From Branchiostoma floridae (taxonomy: Eukaryota; Chordata; Leptocardii; Amphioxiformes; Branchiostomatidae): DNA of 64,000 nt. The position numbers and the translations under genes are program-made. The notes below the pieces were generated by a model. The model worked only from the letters and a program-made list of their open reading frames with translations, had not been told where the DNA came from and did no database searches. The stretch covers positions 19,784,692 through 19,848,691 of the forward strand of contig NC_049986.1 in assembly GCF_000003815.2 (NCBI RefSeq), written 5' to 3'. The number at the start of each line of letters is the position of its first letter. Positions within the stretch are counted from its first letter, which is position 1. Shown here piece by piece: positions 52,338-62,613 of the stretch.

Positions 52338-52715
52338 CTGCAGAAACACAAACACAGTGGTTTAGATTTGTTATTGTCTTATTACTGTACAAAATGTACA
52401 CATTCAATCATATGTGTACAGGCATGTATGACTCTTTGGGCACCAACAAAGGAGAAAAGGGCTGGCTGGCAAAGTAGAAATACATGTACAAACACAGTGG
52501 TTCAATAGATTCCTTTTTGTGTACACGTACATGTAGAACAGGCATATAACATAGTCTTATATGTACATTGTAGGATGCTTTGGGTAGAAACAAAGGAGCT
52601 GGGCGTCAAAGAAACCTGCAGCAGTTAAGATTCATTATTGCCATACTAGTCAGGCATATACATTTTGTATGTAAGTTTGGCTACCAAGAAAGGAGAGTGC
52701 CTGGGCTGTGAAGTT
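52338..52715 (-). repeat. Acceptor-side exon-boundary minisatellite of exon 1
   Basis: Three worn copies of the exon 1 head: GGCTGGCTGGCAAAGTAGAAAT at ~52,460, GAGCTGGGCGTCAAAGAAACC then TGCAG at ~52,593, and GCCTGGGCTGTGAAG at ~52,697, against true GGGCTGGGCAGCAAAGTAACC at ~52,318. Spacing about 105-140 bp. The middle copy keeps the CTGCAG acceptor; the others do not. AAACACAGTGG of the intron is also repeated. Confidence 0.75.
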
Positions 52716-53700
52716 TTATAACATAATGAAAAATAACATCAGGCAGTTGACAAATATACTTAAGAGCAACAGACTGAGGTCAAAATTGGTGGGGCAACCA
52801 GTCGCTTGCATGGAATTTTGGTCTCCATGGATTTTGCATAGATTTGCGTTCCATAAGGTTTACCACACAGTTAATCTTTTGAAACCAAAAACTTTGACTT
52901 TACAAAATGTACCTGACTATTGGGTAATCTACATTACAGTCCTTATACATTGTATAATCATCAACTCACATCTGAAGTTTTGACCTTTCCAAGTTCCATT
53001 TGACCTTTCCCCCCTCCCCGGATGTTCTATCTCATTCGTTCCCAGCCATTTTCTCTGAGCCCCGACAATTACACACCTAACCAAGCCTTCACAGCTCCAT
53101 CTGTCATGCTGGTGATAAATGTTGTGACCACAGATGTCGATTAGAGCAGACTCTCCATACTGTTAATGGCTAACGTCACCAAGGCCACAACATAACCATC
53201 CATTTCCTGGAGTTTTAGACGTTTTCAAGTCACTTGAATTTGAATTACACGTGGCTATAGATGGTTATGTTTATTATTCCTGTCTAAGAATGTTTATTAA
53301 GCTTTGACATCGGGGTACTCACAACCTAAAGGCAATTCAATTTCTAATAGATTTATATGAGTGATATTTGCATACCATCCTTATGAGTTAGTGACATTGA
53401 CATGTTCAACAGTTGTTGTTTTCAGTTAGTTGTACTTGACAATGTGTTAAATAGTTTTTGCCACTTCATTTTAGTGATACTGAAGAAGAGTGGATGTCTG
53501 ACACTCGAAAAGTCATATCCGATTTTAATCCAGTTGTAGAGATTGAATTGTCTTTACTAAGTGTATGTTTATTGTTTGTTTATCAGTTTCCTTGCAAAAC
53601 AAGTAATCCATGAAAAAATTAACAACAAACCAACTTTTGACAACGGTAGAGAAATGAAACTTGACACCACAACTTGACATATAGTACATTGAATAATTGT
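52716..53700. other. Upstream intron/flank with a Penelope-like fragment
   Basis: 53,470-53,545 holds a CTGAAGA-stem-GAAA motif (listed separately). 53,010-53,150 is C-rich and unique. No ABCA exon found. Confidence 0.45.
53470..53545 (+). mobile_element. Penelope-like fragment with hammerhead-like core
   Basis: CTGAAGA (53,480-53,486), GAGTG...CACTC stem, then GAAA (53,507-53,510). The following ATATCCGATTTTAATCCAG resembles 45,240 (ATATCCAGTTGC). Matches the hammerhead core order CTGANGA-stem II-GAAA; cleavage-site and outer stems were not resolved. Confidence 0.4.
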
Positions 53701-53703
53701 TGT

Positions 53704-53835
53704 AACTTCAGAGTAACATTTGATGAGGCAATGACTAACGGCGTCCCTCCTAGTAACCATCAGGAATTCCGCCAAACCTTCCTGCCACCATGAACTATTG
53801 CAGGGGACACCGCAAATTTATAGTTTAATGGTTCT
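53704..53835 (+). pseudogene. Frameshifted head copy of the plus-strand exon at 54,305
   Basis: AATTGTTGTAACTTCAG|AGTAACATTTGATGAGGCAA matches the acceptor and first ~20 bp of the exon at 54,305. It continues ACTAACGGCGTCCCTCCTAG, then NHQEFRQTF before a stop. An exon-head duplicate about 600 bp upstream of the intact exon; its acceptor is intact. Confidence 0.7.
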
Positions 53836-53866
53836 GCCAGTTCATTCTAGTGATGCTGCAGAAGAG

Positions 53867-54084
53867 TTAACAGTAGTTCACCTTTATCCGTGGGGTAACC
53901 TATATCCGTTGTTTTTCAAAACAGGGCATTTAGGAACATCAAGCCAACGGGTGGTAGATTTAAGCTGCAGTATACTGAATATATTGCAATTTGAAACCAA
54001 TATCCGTCGACATGATATCCTCAAATATCGTTTTTAAAAGCAACGGATATAGATTACCCTACGGAAAAAGGTGAACTAGCGTTA
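53867..54084. mobile_element. Fold-back MITE, TTAACAGTAGTTC copy
   Basis: Left TTAACAGTAGTTCACCTTTATCC, right GAAAAAGGTGAACTAGCGTTA; inner arms CCGTTGTTTTTCAAAACAGGGC against CGTTTTTAAAAGCAACGGATA. It lies between the exon-head copy and the plus-strand exon. Confidence 0.8.
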
Positions 54085-54304
54085 CCAAGTCCTTCTAAGC
54101 AAGTCGTCTTTAACACCAGTCCTGGATATCTGAAGTGTGGATACCTCGGATATTGCTGATGGTGAAATATAATTAATCTCTTTTAAGTCATCATTTTTAC
54201 CTCCATGAAAGACTGTTTTTAATGTGTCTGCCTGTGTGTGTCTATCTGTCTGTGCATCATATGTGTGTGGTCAACAGTTACTCAAGAATTTGTTGTAACT
54301 TCAG

Positions 54305-54512
54305 AGTAACATTTGATGAGGCAATGAATAATGTCATTCCTCCCAGGTGGCCAAACCATCAGGAATTCCGCCCAACCGTTCTGAATGAATTATTGCAGGG
54401 GATGTCTCAAATTGATGGTTTAATATTTCCAGAGTGTTGCCGAGATTACGAATTACTGTCACCTTCAAATCATCGCATAACTCTTCTTTCACCAGTTGAA
54501 AGAAAAGATCAG
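54305..54512 (+). CDS. Probable exon of an unidentified plus-strand gene
   Basis: Acceptor GTAACTTCAG ends at 54,304; donor CAG|GTAAGT begins at 54,513. Between them 69 codons stay open: VTFDEAMNNVIPPRWPNHQE then FRPTVLNELLQGMSQIDGLI and FPECCRDYELLSPSNHRITL, ending LSPVERKDQ. One leading base completes a split codon; it ends in phase 0. I do not recognise the family. Support: strong splice sites, protein-like composition, and the same exon-edge repeat pattern (head copy at 53,704, tail copies after 54,513) that marks real exons elsewhere in this window. No partner exon was found, so an exapted or decayed exon is possible. Confidence 0.5.
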
Positions 54513-55390
54513 GTAAGTTATTGCAAAAAGAGTAAGACATAAAATAATGTTATATCTCGAGGACACAATATAAGAAGGGTGATCAAACTATCCAAATGGA
54601 ATCTGCAATTTGCAAATAAAAACTGCTGGCAACATCACTCAATTTGCCACCTTTAAATCATTGAATAACTCTTCTTTCACCCGCAGAAAGGAAAGATCAG
54701 TTGAACTATTGCAAAAAGAGTAAGACATAAACTAATGTTATATCTCGAGGATGCAATATAAGAAGAAGGCTCAACACAACCAAATGGAATCTGCAATTTG
54801 CAAATAAAAACTGCTGGAAACATCACTTATCAATTTGTCACCTTTGAATCATCGCATAACTCTTCTTTCACCCTTTGAAAGGAAAGATCACATGAGTTAT
54901 TGCAAAAAGAGTAAGACATAAATTGATATAACATCTCCAGGAATATAAGAAGGGGGATCAAACTATCCAAATGGAATCTGCAGTTTGCATTTAATAAAAG
55001 CTGCTGGCAACATCACTTAATTTGCCACCTTTAAATCATCGAATAAATCTTCTTTCACCCATTGAAAGGAAAGATCAGGTAAGTTATTGCAAAAAGAGTA
55101 AGACATAAAATAATGTTACATCCCTGGGATGCAATATAAGAAGGGGGCTCAAACTATCCAAATGGAATTTGCAATTTGCAAATAAAAACTGCTGGTAACA
55201 TCACTTAATTTGTCACCTTTAAATCATTGCATAACTCTTCTTTGACACGTTGAAAGGAAGGATCAGGTGAGTTATTGTAAAAAGAGTAAGACATAAAATA
55301 ATGTTACATCTCTAGGATGCAATATAAGAAGGGGGCTCAAACTATCCAAATGGAATCGGCAGTTTGCACATAAAAACTAGTTGCAACATC
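54513..55390 (+). repeat. Donor-side exon-boundary satellite, ~188-bp unit
   Basis: CAAATGGAATCTGC at 54,593, 54,781, 54,968, 55,159 and 55,347 (spacings 188, 187, 191, 188). Each unit carries the plus-strand exon's tail (ACCTTTAAATCATYGMATAACTCTTC then TTTCACC...GAAAGGAAAGATCA) and intron start (GTTATTGCAAAAAGAGTAAG then ACATAAA). The donor is kept at ~55,079 (GTAAGT) and ~55,267 (GTGAGT), and lost in the two copies nearest the exon. Confidence 0.9.
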
Positions 55391-55509
55391 ACTCACTTTG
55401 GAAGTAAAGTCCAGGTGTGACTCCATTGCAATGTGTAGATATTGTTCAGTCAAAAAAACTACAGTAAGTAGCCACTTATTTGGAAAAATTGAGAAATAGT
55501 CTAAGGGTA

Positions 55510-55612
55510 TTTCAATATTGTTCAAAATACTTCAGATATCCAGATATCCTTAAACACCCTGTTTTTAAGAACAATGGATAAAGGTTACCCCTCAGATAAA
55601 GGGGAACTAATG
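55510..55612. mobile_element. Half of a fold-back MITE
   Basis: AACACCCTGTTTTTAAGAAC then AATGGATAAAGGTTACCCC, TCAGATAAAGGGGAACTAA: the right arm of the 35,679-type family. The left arm is degraded. Confidence 0.6.
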
Positions 55613-56130
55613 GCATGTGGTTTTTTGCAGGTGTGACTGTAGAATACGTCTGTGTCTGTGTAAGGTAGATGAGAAAGAATGTTCCAAGCCTAGAAAACCT
55701 GTCCTGTCCTTGGTGCTGAATATGCATTCCACGTCCGTCACACTTGGCATTTAAGTGTCAAGTATTGGAAATACAACCTGGCCTTTATGGGACTTCTGCG
55801 ACAAGATAACTCTTGTCATCTATATCCCGTTGGCTATATCATTGTTAGCGTGATTTGTTATAAGCATCTTTCTTTGTTTTTTTCACATTACTTCAATTGT
55901 GAATTATTTTGATTTATTTTTTAGTCTTGCATGATTAGGGTTTGGTACCAGTGTTTCTTATTGGACCAGTCCAGAAAAAATGGATCTGAAAAAAAATCGA
56001 TGGACCGGATGTTGGACCTAATGGAAAATGAACAGATTATGATCAGGCATTCACACATTTTGGGGCTTACCTGTCTAGGAAAATAACAAGTAGAGTAGAG
56101 TCTGTAGTCATTTCTACAAAGTTTTACAGT

Positions 56131-56290
56131 TTTACTTGGGAAAGGCACTTTACATGTATATCACTTTCCTCATTCAACTCGTGTGTAAATGGGTGTCTGA
56201 TTTTGGTTGGGGAGATAAAGGCGGTGGAAGGAGAGGGTTGGGCTCTACCTTCCAATACCATGTATTACACCCAGTGGATAACAACCATAC
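56131..56290 (+). mobile_element. 5'-truncated SINE body
   Basis: TTGGGAAAGGCACTTTACATG, CACTTTCCTCATTCAACTCG, TGTAAATGGGTGTCTGATTT, GGAGATAAAGGCGGTGGAAGG...CCCAGTGGATAACAACC. Matches the minus-strand body at 32,177-32,300; the tRNA-like head is absent. Confidence 0.65.
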
Positions 56291-56327
56291 AGGCATTTCA
56301 TTGGCGTCTTACTTATCATAATTTGAA

Positions 56328-56545
56328 TACTGTAAATGCATTTAAGTTCACAGGGATTTAATTTTGCGGTAGCGGGAAAAAACGGACTTTTTGCTATAAT
56401 GGTTTTTAAGTTCACGGAAGCACCATACACTGTAGTCTCTAACTGCCATGGAAAAATGTTCGCGGTGGCTTTTAATTCACGCTGAAGCGGCCACGGCGAA
56501 AACCGCGAACATTAAACCACCGCAAAATTTTCTGCACTTACAGCA
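56328..56545. mobile_element. MITE with TACTGTAAATGCA ends
   Basis: Left TACTGTAAATGCATTTAAG, right TTTTCTGCACTTACAGCA, with inner arms TTCGCGGTGGCTTTTAA/TTAAACCACCGCAAAATTTT and CCGCGAACATT. 218 bp, no coding. Confidence 0.7.
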
Positions 56546-56698
56546 CTCCTACAAGCATGTCGGCGGATAATTGAATGAAGCAGTACGTATGGTTTACAGA
56601 ATCTGATGTACTGTATGCTGTAATCCAACATGGAGCAGATGACATCAAATGAAAAGCCTGTATACGGTTCAAAGAAAGCTATATGGCACTACCTAAAT

Positions 56699-57041
56699 CA
56701 GGGTTCGAGATACATTTTGTACCACCTGCATATGCAGGTTAGTGCAGGTAAAATTGGAGCTGTGCAGGTATTTCTGGTGTCTACCTGCACCTAATCTGCA
56801 CTGGTCCATGTACTGCGTTTTATACATAAATATTAAATGTCACATGATGTAGGTGTATGTGGATTGTCATTTGCTGCATTGTGTTACCACCTAATGAAGT
56901 ATTAAAAAAAAGTTGAACAATTTCAGTATGATCCATACTTCATAAATTCAGAGTGGTGCAGGTAGAATTTGTCTGGTGCAGGTAATTTCCAGTGTTACCT
57001 GCACCAGTGCAGGTATGCAGAAAAAAATATTTCGAGCCCTG
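56699..57041. mobile_element. MITE with CAGGGYTCGAAAT ends and CTAAAT direct flanks
   Basis: Starts CAGGGTTCGAGAT and ends ATTTCGAGCCCTG. Inner arms reiterate GTGCAGGTA/TACCTGCAC. CTAAAT directly precedes the left end and directly follows the right end. Another full copy lies at 62,884-63,160. Confidence 0.8.
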
Positions 57042-57439
57042 CTAAATGTACCTTAAGTTTGTGAAAACTTTTACCTTTACTTGCCATTCATGGAGTCCAG
57101 CAAGAGTTACTGTACAGTAGTCAATTATGTGATAGCATGCAGTAATGTAGATTGAAGCAACCCAACCCAAACCATAACAGCAGAAGGGCAATCAATACGA
57201 CCTGGCTGATAATACTCATCAGCCTGCTGCAGAAACCATTACTCCCTTCTTAAGTTAAGTGTATGTTTTTACAGGACATGAGGAAAGTAAGAGACTGATT
57301 TACATGGGTTTACGATCAACAGTGTGCACAGAATGGTAATCAAATCTGAATCAAAGCTAAGTCAGGTAGGACAACCTCCAGTAACTGTTGTTTACGTAAC
57401 TATACTTTTGAGTAACAAGGGATACAGTATACTAATTGT

Positions 57440-57545
57440 AATCTAGGGCTTGAAATACCTTTTTCAGCATACCTGCACTGGTGCAGGTAACATTCAAAAC
57501 TACTTGTACCAGACAAATTTTACCTGCACCACTCAAACACTACAA
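57440..57545. mobile_element. Half copy of the CAGGGCTCGAAAT MITE
   Basis: TAGGGCTTGAAATACCTTTTTC then AGCATACCTGCACTGGTGCAG...TTTTACCTGCACCACTC. Only the left arm is present. Confidence 0.65.
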
Positions 57546-58047
57546 CATTCAAATACAATTCAATCTGTACAACTGGATAAAAAAAGGAGATTTACTTCTG
57601 GACGTTTTGAGTGACATTCATCACTCTTTTTCAGCATCACACAACCACATCTAACTAGAAGAAAATGGTTGAACATGTCTAAGTCACTAAACTCACGGTG
57701 TGAATTTGTTAATATTCTGTCCAGGCATTTCGACAAACGTCACGAATTGCCCGCGGCTGAAAACGCGAGATAGCCTGTTCCATTCACACATCTGTCAGCT
57801 AAATGATCCGGTCAGCCATTAATAGGCCACGCATTAGTTTAATCATGGCGGCAATGGACTGGTGGATTTCATGGACAGTAGTCAATGGGCAGGGTCGGAA
57901 TCGAATACATGGACAAAATACCTGATCTTGTACATTGTGAAGATGGATGTATACATTAGACTTATCTCTGAATGACCTGGCACATTTTCCTAAGGAAAGA
58001 TTAAGATTCTGTGGCGAAACTTTCCTTCGTTTCTTTGTATGTTGTTT

Positions 58048-58145
58048 GATCATTCATTCCTTCATTCCATCCTTCATTCCTTCCTTCCTTCATTCCTTCC
58101 TACATTCATTCATCCATTCATTTATTCATTGATTCATTCATTTAA
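58048..58145. repeat. Imperfect (CATTC)n/(CCTTC)n satellite
   Basis: About 20 units of CATTC, CCTTC and CATTCAT type; shorter relatives at 58,710-58,735 and 59,065-59,090. Confidence 0.85.
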
Positions 58146-58404
58146 AGAATGGGAGTTCCTTACAGTCCTGCTGGTTGACATCTTTTACAATTGAAAAAAC
58201 CTCACAAGTTGCCACTGTCAGTGTATAGTAAATATAGTTTAATCATGGCTGCAATGGACTGGTGGATTTCATGGACAGTAGTCAATGGGTAGGGTCGGAA
58301 TCGAATGCATGGGCAGAATACCTGATGATATAATATTGTGAAGATAGATGTATACATTAGACGTATCTCTGAATGACCTAGCACATATACAAGTCATTAG
58401 GAAA

Positions 58405-58665
58405 AAGGGAGCAGCCTTGCATTCGGTAGGTCGTGAGTTCGATTCCCGGCCGAGTCATACCAAAGACTTTAAAAAATGGTACATGCTGCTTTCTCTGCTT
58501 AGCACTCAGCATTCGGGAAAGAGTATGGAAGTTGAACACATACCACTACCAGTGGACTAGCCCCCTGCTGTAGTGATTGCGTTGTGTGGCCCAGGGCTAA
58601 GGAAACAGAGATGGGCGACGCCCTATGCGCCATCAGGCGCGGGAAGGGTTTAACTTAACTAACTT
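58405..58665 (+). mobile_element. tRNA-derived SINE inserted in the 400-bp repeat
   Basis: CATTCGGTAGGTCGTGAGTTC then GATTCCCGGCCGAGTCATACC (B-box GAGTTCGATTCCCGG) heads the element. The body runs ...CAGTGGACTAGCCCCCTGC...GATGGGCGACGCCCTATGCGC. The flanking repeat resumes after ~58,665. It is a family distinct from 32.2 kb. Confidence 0.7.
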
Positions 58666-59037
58666 CTAATTTAGACAATACTGAGGTGAGAGAAACTTTC
58701 GTAAGCTCGTGCATTCATTCGTTCATTTATTCATTTAAAGAAGGGGGGGTTGCTTACAACACAAGTCCTGCTGGTTGACATCTTTTACAATTGAAAAAGC
58801 CTCACAAGTTGCCTCAGTCAGTGTATAGTAAATATAGTTTAATCATGGCTGCAATGGACTGGTGGATTTCATGGACAGTAGTCAATGGGTAGGGTCGGAA
58901 TCGAATGCATGGGCAGAATACCTGATGATGTACATTATGAAGACGGATGTATCAAACGTATCTTTGAATGGCCTTAAGCACATTTTTTGTTAGAAAAAAT
59001 GGAGCAGATAAAGACAATAGTGTGGTGAGAGAACCTT

Positions 59038-59063
59038 TTGTTTGTTTGTTTGTTTGTTTGTTT
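59038..59063. repeat. (TTTG)n microsatellite
   Basis: Six TTTG units. Confidence 0.85.
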
Positions 59064-59094
59064 TCATTCATTTGTTCATTAAGTCATTTAAAGA

Positions 59095-60205
59095 AGGGTA
59101 TTTCCTTACAACACAAGTCCTGCTGGTTGACATTATTCACAATTCAAAAAGCCACACAAGTTGGTTGCTTTTTAACTTAAAGAAGTATTATGCACACAAG
59201 TCCTACTGGGCTATCTAAATGAAAGAGCCACAAAAGTTGGAGCAATCTAGGTGCTGATCTGGCACAAAGTTCTTTCCAGGTCACTTAAACTTAAACAAGT
59301 TGAAGCTGAGCTTGTTCAAGGCAAGTCCTGCTGATTCAGAAGTTACACTTTGTGCACAATATTGTATGTAAAAGGAATTACAGGCACATAAGCTGGAAAG
59401 TTAAAATGCTGATTTTGGAACAGCTCCTTACAATAGATATAGAAGTCCTGCCAAAGTTTCCTGTATAATATATATATGAAAGAGCCACACAAGTTGGACA
59501 CTTCTAGCTGCTGATTTGGCACAAAGTTCTCCACAAGCAGCCATATATATCACTTAAAGAAGAAAAACTCCTTACAATACAAGTCCTGCTGAAGTTTTTT
59601 GTATATAAAATCATGTACTTGGAAGAGCCACGTGAGTTGACTTTTAGATGCTGATTTGGCACAAAGTTCTCCACAGGCAACCATATATATCACTTAAACT
59701 TAAAGCTCCATACCATATATTCCTGCAGAAGTTATTTACAATGATGTACTGCAAGCGTGGGAGATGCCGATCTATGGAAACTGCTCGAGCTGAGATAGGA
59801 TCAGCTTCTTGCTGGCATGTACAAGACTTTTCCAACGGTTTCTTGTTGTACATGGAAGAGCTACATCTGCACAAGTTGGCAACTTTTGGATGCTGATTAG
59901 GCTCTGTACAGGAACCCATACATATCACTTAAACTTAAAGAAGCAAAGCTCCTTACAACTCATCTAGAAGTCCTGCCAAAGTTTCCTGTATATATATGCA
60001 AGAGCCACACAAGTTGGACACTTCTTAAGCTGCTGATTTGGCACAAAGTTCCCCACAAGCACTCATACGTATCACTCAAACTTAAAGCTCCATACAATAC
60101 ATTCCTGCAGAAGTTATTTACAATGATGTACAGCAAGTGTGGAAGATGCCAATCTATGGAAACTGCTCGAGCCAAGATAGGATCAACTTCTTGCTGGCAG
60201 CTCGC
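59095..60205. repeat. Tandem array of short units with ~380-bp higher order
   Basis: AAGAGCCACAYAAGTTGG and GCTGATTTGGCACAAAGTTC recur at about 59,225, 59,485, 59,630 and 60,005. A longer block (CTTAAAGCTCCATACMATAY...GAAACTGCTCGAGC) is duplicated at ~59,697 and ~60,085. No gene. Confidence 0.75.
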
Positions 60206-60389
60206 AGTGAACAATGCCAACCCTACCGTAGGCTCGCGATAAGGGTTCGATTACCCGGGAGGGTCGTTCATTCTCACAGACGGGGAAAACTTGGCGAGGC
60301 AAGAGCAGTTAGGAGTGAAGGTTGCCGCATCGATTCCTTCAAGTATAAAGAAGGGCATGTCTTATCTTTGGATGCCTTCTGGAGCGTTG

Positions 60390-60910
60390 AAGGATGCTTA
60401 TGTACCGGCATTGAGCCGGGGTTTGATGCACAGACGATGGAATTTAATGATTTTTGGGGGGAAAGATTTCTTAGATATACTTTAATAGCCTTAACGTTAG
60501 CAAAAACATTGCTTTAGTACTGGTGTTGGCATTTTTCAACAGAAGTTTTAGAAAGCCAAGTTCTCTACAAGTACAGATGAACAAGAATCATAATAACGAT
60601 GATGTAATGCTACAACTTAATCTTAATGTACCAGCATTGAGCCGGGTTTGATTCACAGACGCTGGAATTTAATGATTTTTTGGGGAAAAGATTTCTTAGA
60701 TATACTTTAATAGCCTTAACGTGAGCAAAAACATTGTTGAAGTACCGGTACGGTGTAATGGCATTTTTTAACAGCATTGAGCCGGGGCTTGATTCACAGA
60801 AGCTGGAATTTAATGATTTTGGGGGGAAAGATTTCTTAGATAAATACTGAGGGAGTGCAAAAACATTGCTGAAGTACTGGTGATGGCATTTTTCAACAAA
60901 GTTTTGTAAC
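60390..60910. repeat. Tandem repeat, three copies of a ~150-bp block
   Basis: GCATTGAGCCGGGNTTGAT...TGGAATTTAATGATTTTKGGG then GAAAGATTTCTTAGATA and TAGCAAAAACATTG at about 60,408, 60,638 and 60,774. Confidence 0.8.
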
Positions 60911-62570
60911 AAAAAGTTTTCAGCAAGTTCCCAACTGGTACAAAACAAGAACCATAAGAGACGATGGAAATACTTGCAAATTGCTAATTCACCTTAACTT
61001 GGCTTAAGTTTATTCATACATTGTATACATGAAGTTATTCTATACACATTGTTTCTAAAAATTTTGAAAATGTTGAAATTTGAAACAACTATCCATTGAC
61101 TTAATATTCCTAAACACCCAGAGTGTGTTTGAAAACAATGGATATACCCCACAAATAAAGGTGAACTAGCCTTAACAACGATGTGAATTAATTATAGTTA
61201 CACACAGTCCTGTGTTATCAATTAACGTGGTAAAAGTCTTATCTTTCAATGTCTTCTTGTACGTAAAAGAATATCTTCAGGCTTTTAGCCAGCCATGCGT
61301 CATGACTCTTGGCGTCATCTGAACATGCTTTTCTTGAAAAAAAAAAAGAAATTGGATGCACCATACGGCCTTACACTGGACACCAGATCCTCTGAGAATT
61401 ATAAAATTCTGATTGACCAGGGATGCCACCAGGTCATTTATGGTCACCTCTTCTACTGTGACCTCTCTGACAGTAATTTCGCCCCTCAGGAAACCTTAGA
61501 ATGCACCAGTTTAACTTAAAATTCTGCATCATGGAAGGTGGATGCCCCTGGACCCCCTGGCCCCTGGACCCCCCTACAATAAAATCCAAGCTAAAAACTT
61601 GTGGCCCTGAACATGTGAACCTTGTCAGCATCAAGTGTGATAATTCAATAAACACGTTATCTTGTCTCCTCTCATCTTCCTAAGACAGACAACTTGTCTT
61701 GTCACCTAGACTTGCACTGTTAGGTCAATGAACTCAGGAGAATTAGATCAGCGATTCAGCATGTTTTCAACCAGTGACTTGTAATAATTAGAGTACTGCC
61801 TAATAATAGTATCCAGGTGCAGGTGTCTACCCTTTAAGGCGTGGTCCCATTGTCCTACGGTCATTGACCGATTTTGAGGAAGCATTGTTTAGTTGAGACA
61901 GTCTCATCCAACCATTGACAAGACTCTTGGACAGGTTTTTCCACAACATTGTTACAAGACAGATGAACTTTGTACAAACATCAACAGTTACTCTCATAAT
62001 TCCACCAGGTGCCATATTACCACCACATTAAAAAAATTGAATTTCACTGTCTAACTTAAAAAAGAGTCTAATTACTAATAGTATGATACATAGCCAGTAG
62101 CAACAAGAAAAGAAAATTGTTATGTCAGGCTGGTTTCAACTTGTGCTGATGAGTATCTCTCTCTAGACTAGTAAAATGCCCAACATGTAAACAAACCAGA
62201 TAGGATTTCATGTCACTAGTGAAGTTCTTTACCTCAACAGTTTTACATGACATGTTTGCATGTTATCATTAGGTACTGTATATCCACATGTATGTGTGTC
62301 AATTAGTGCTAGATGAGAGTAGCTCCTTGAAACTATCTTGGGTTTTTCATTTGTTTTTCAGTCCAAACTAAAATTTTCTCTTACAATTGGTATCAGCATT
62401 AATTGAAGCCTGTGACCAAAGCAAATGAGATTAATTAAGGCCAAGTGCAGCACCATTCATATGTTGCTAAGGGAGACCCCAGAATGTTCAACATCAAGGT
62501 TGAAAGTCCAATGTTCGAAGCTTTGTACAGTTGGCTCTCAGTCCAGACTTGGCAAACATCCTGCAGAACC
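60911..62570. other. Upstream flank or intron, mostly unassigned
   Basis: A right-arm fragment of the fold-back MITE lies at 61,070-61,175 (GTGAACTAGCCTTAA end). 61,820-62,015 holds a dispersed motif shared with 20,580 (CATAATTCCACCAGG). Nothing else recognised; no ABCA exon. Confidence 0.45.
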
Positions 62571-62613
62571 ACCTGTCAGGGCTCGAAATACTTTTTTCTG
62601 CATACCCGCATTT

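Larger units (their letters stand above)
57700..59000. repeat. Tandem repeat, ~400-bp unit, three copies
   Basis: AATCATGGCKGCAATGGACTG begins at 57,841, 58,241 and 58,841 (spacings 400 and 600; the second spacing includes a SINE inserted at ~58,405-58,665). Each copy holds TTCATGGACAGTAGTCAATGG and GGGTCGGAATCGAAT. A (CATTC/CCTTC)n tract at 58,048-58,145 is also in the array. Confidence 0.85.

Noticed and set aside
49855-51420. CRISPR-like regular spacing of boxes.
   Set aside because: Eukaryotic sequence; the repeats are long, adjacent and without unique spacers of even length.
54222-54304. Start codon upstream of the plus-strand exon giving a longer frame.
   Set aside because: The extra residues come from a TGTGTG-rich stretch ahead of a clear acceptor; the exon boundary at 54,305 is better supported.
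61827-62015. Minus-strand frame with TMLWKNLSK, resembling the LLWKN start of ABCA proteins.
   Set aside because: It overlaps a dispersed-repeat motif (CATAATTCCACCAGG, also at 20.6 kb), has no donor in a suitable place and no hydrophobic helix after the motif.
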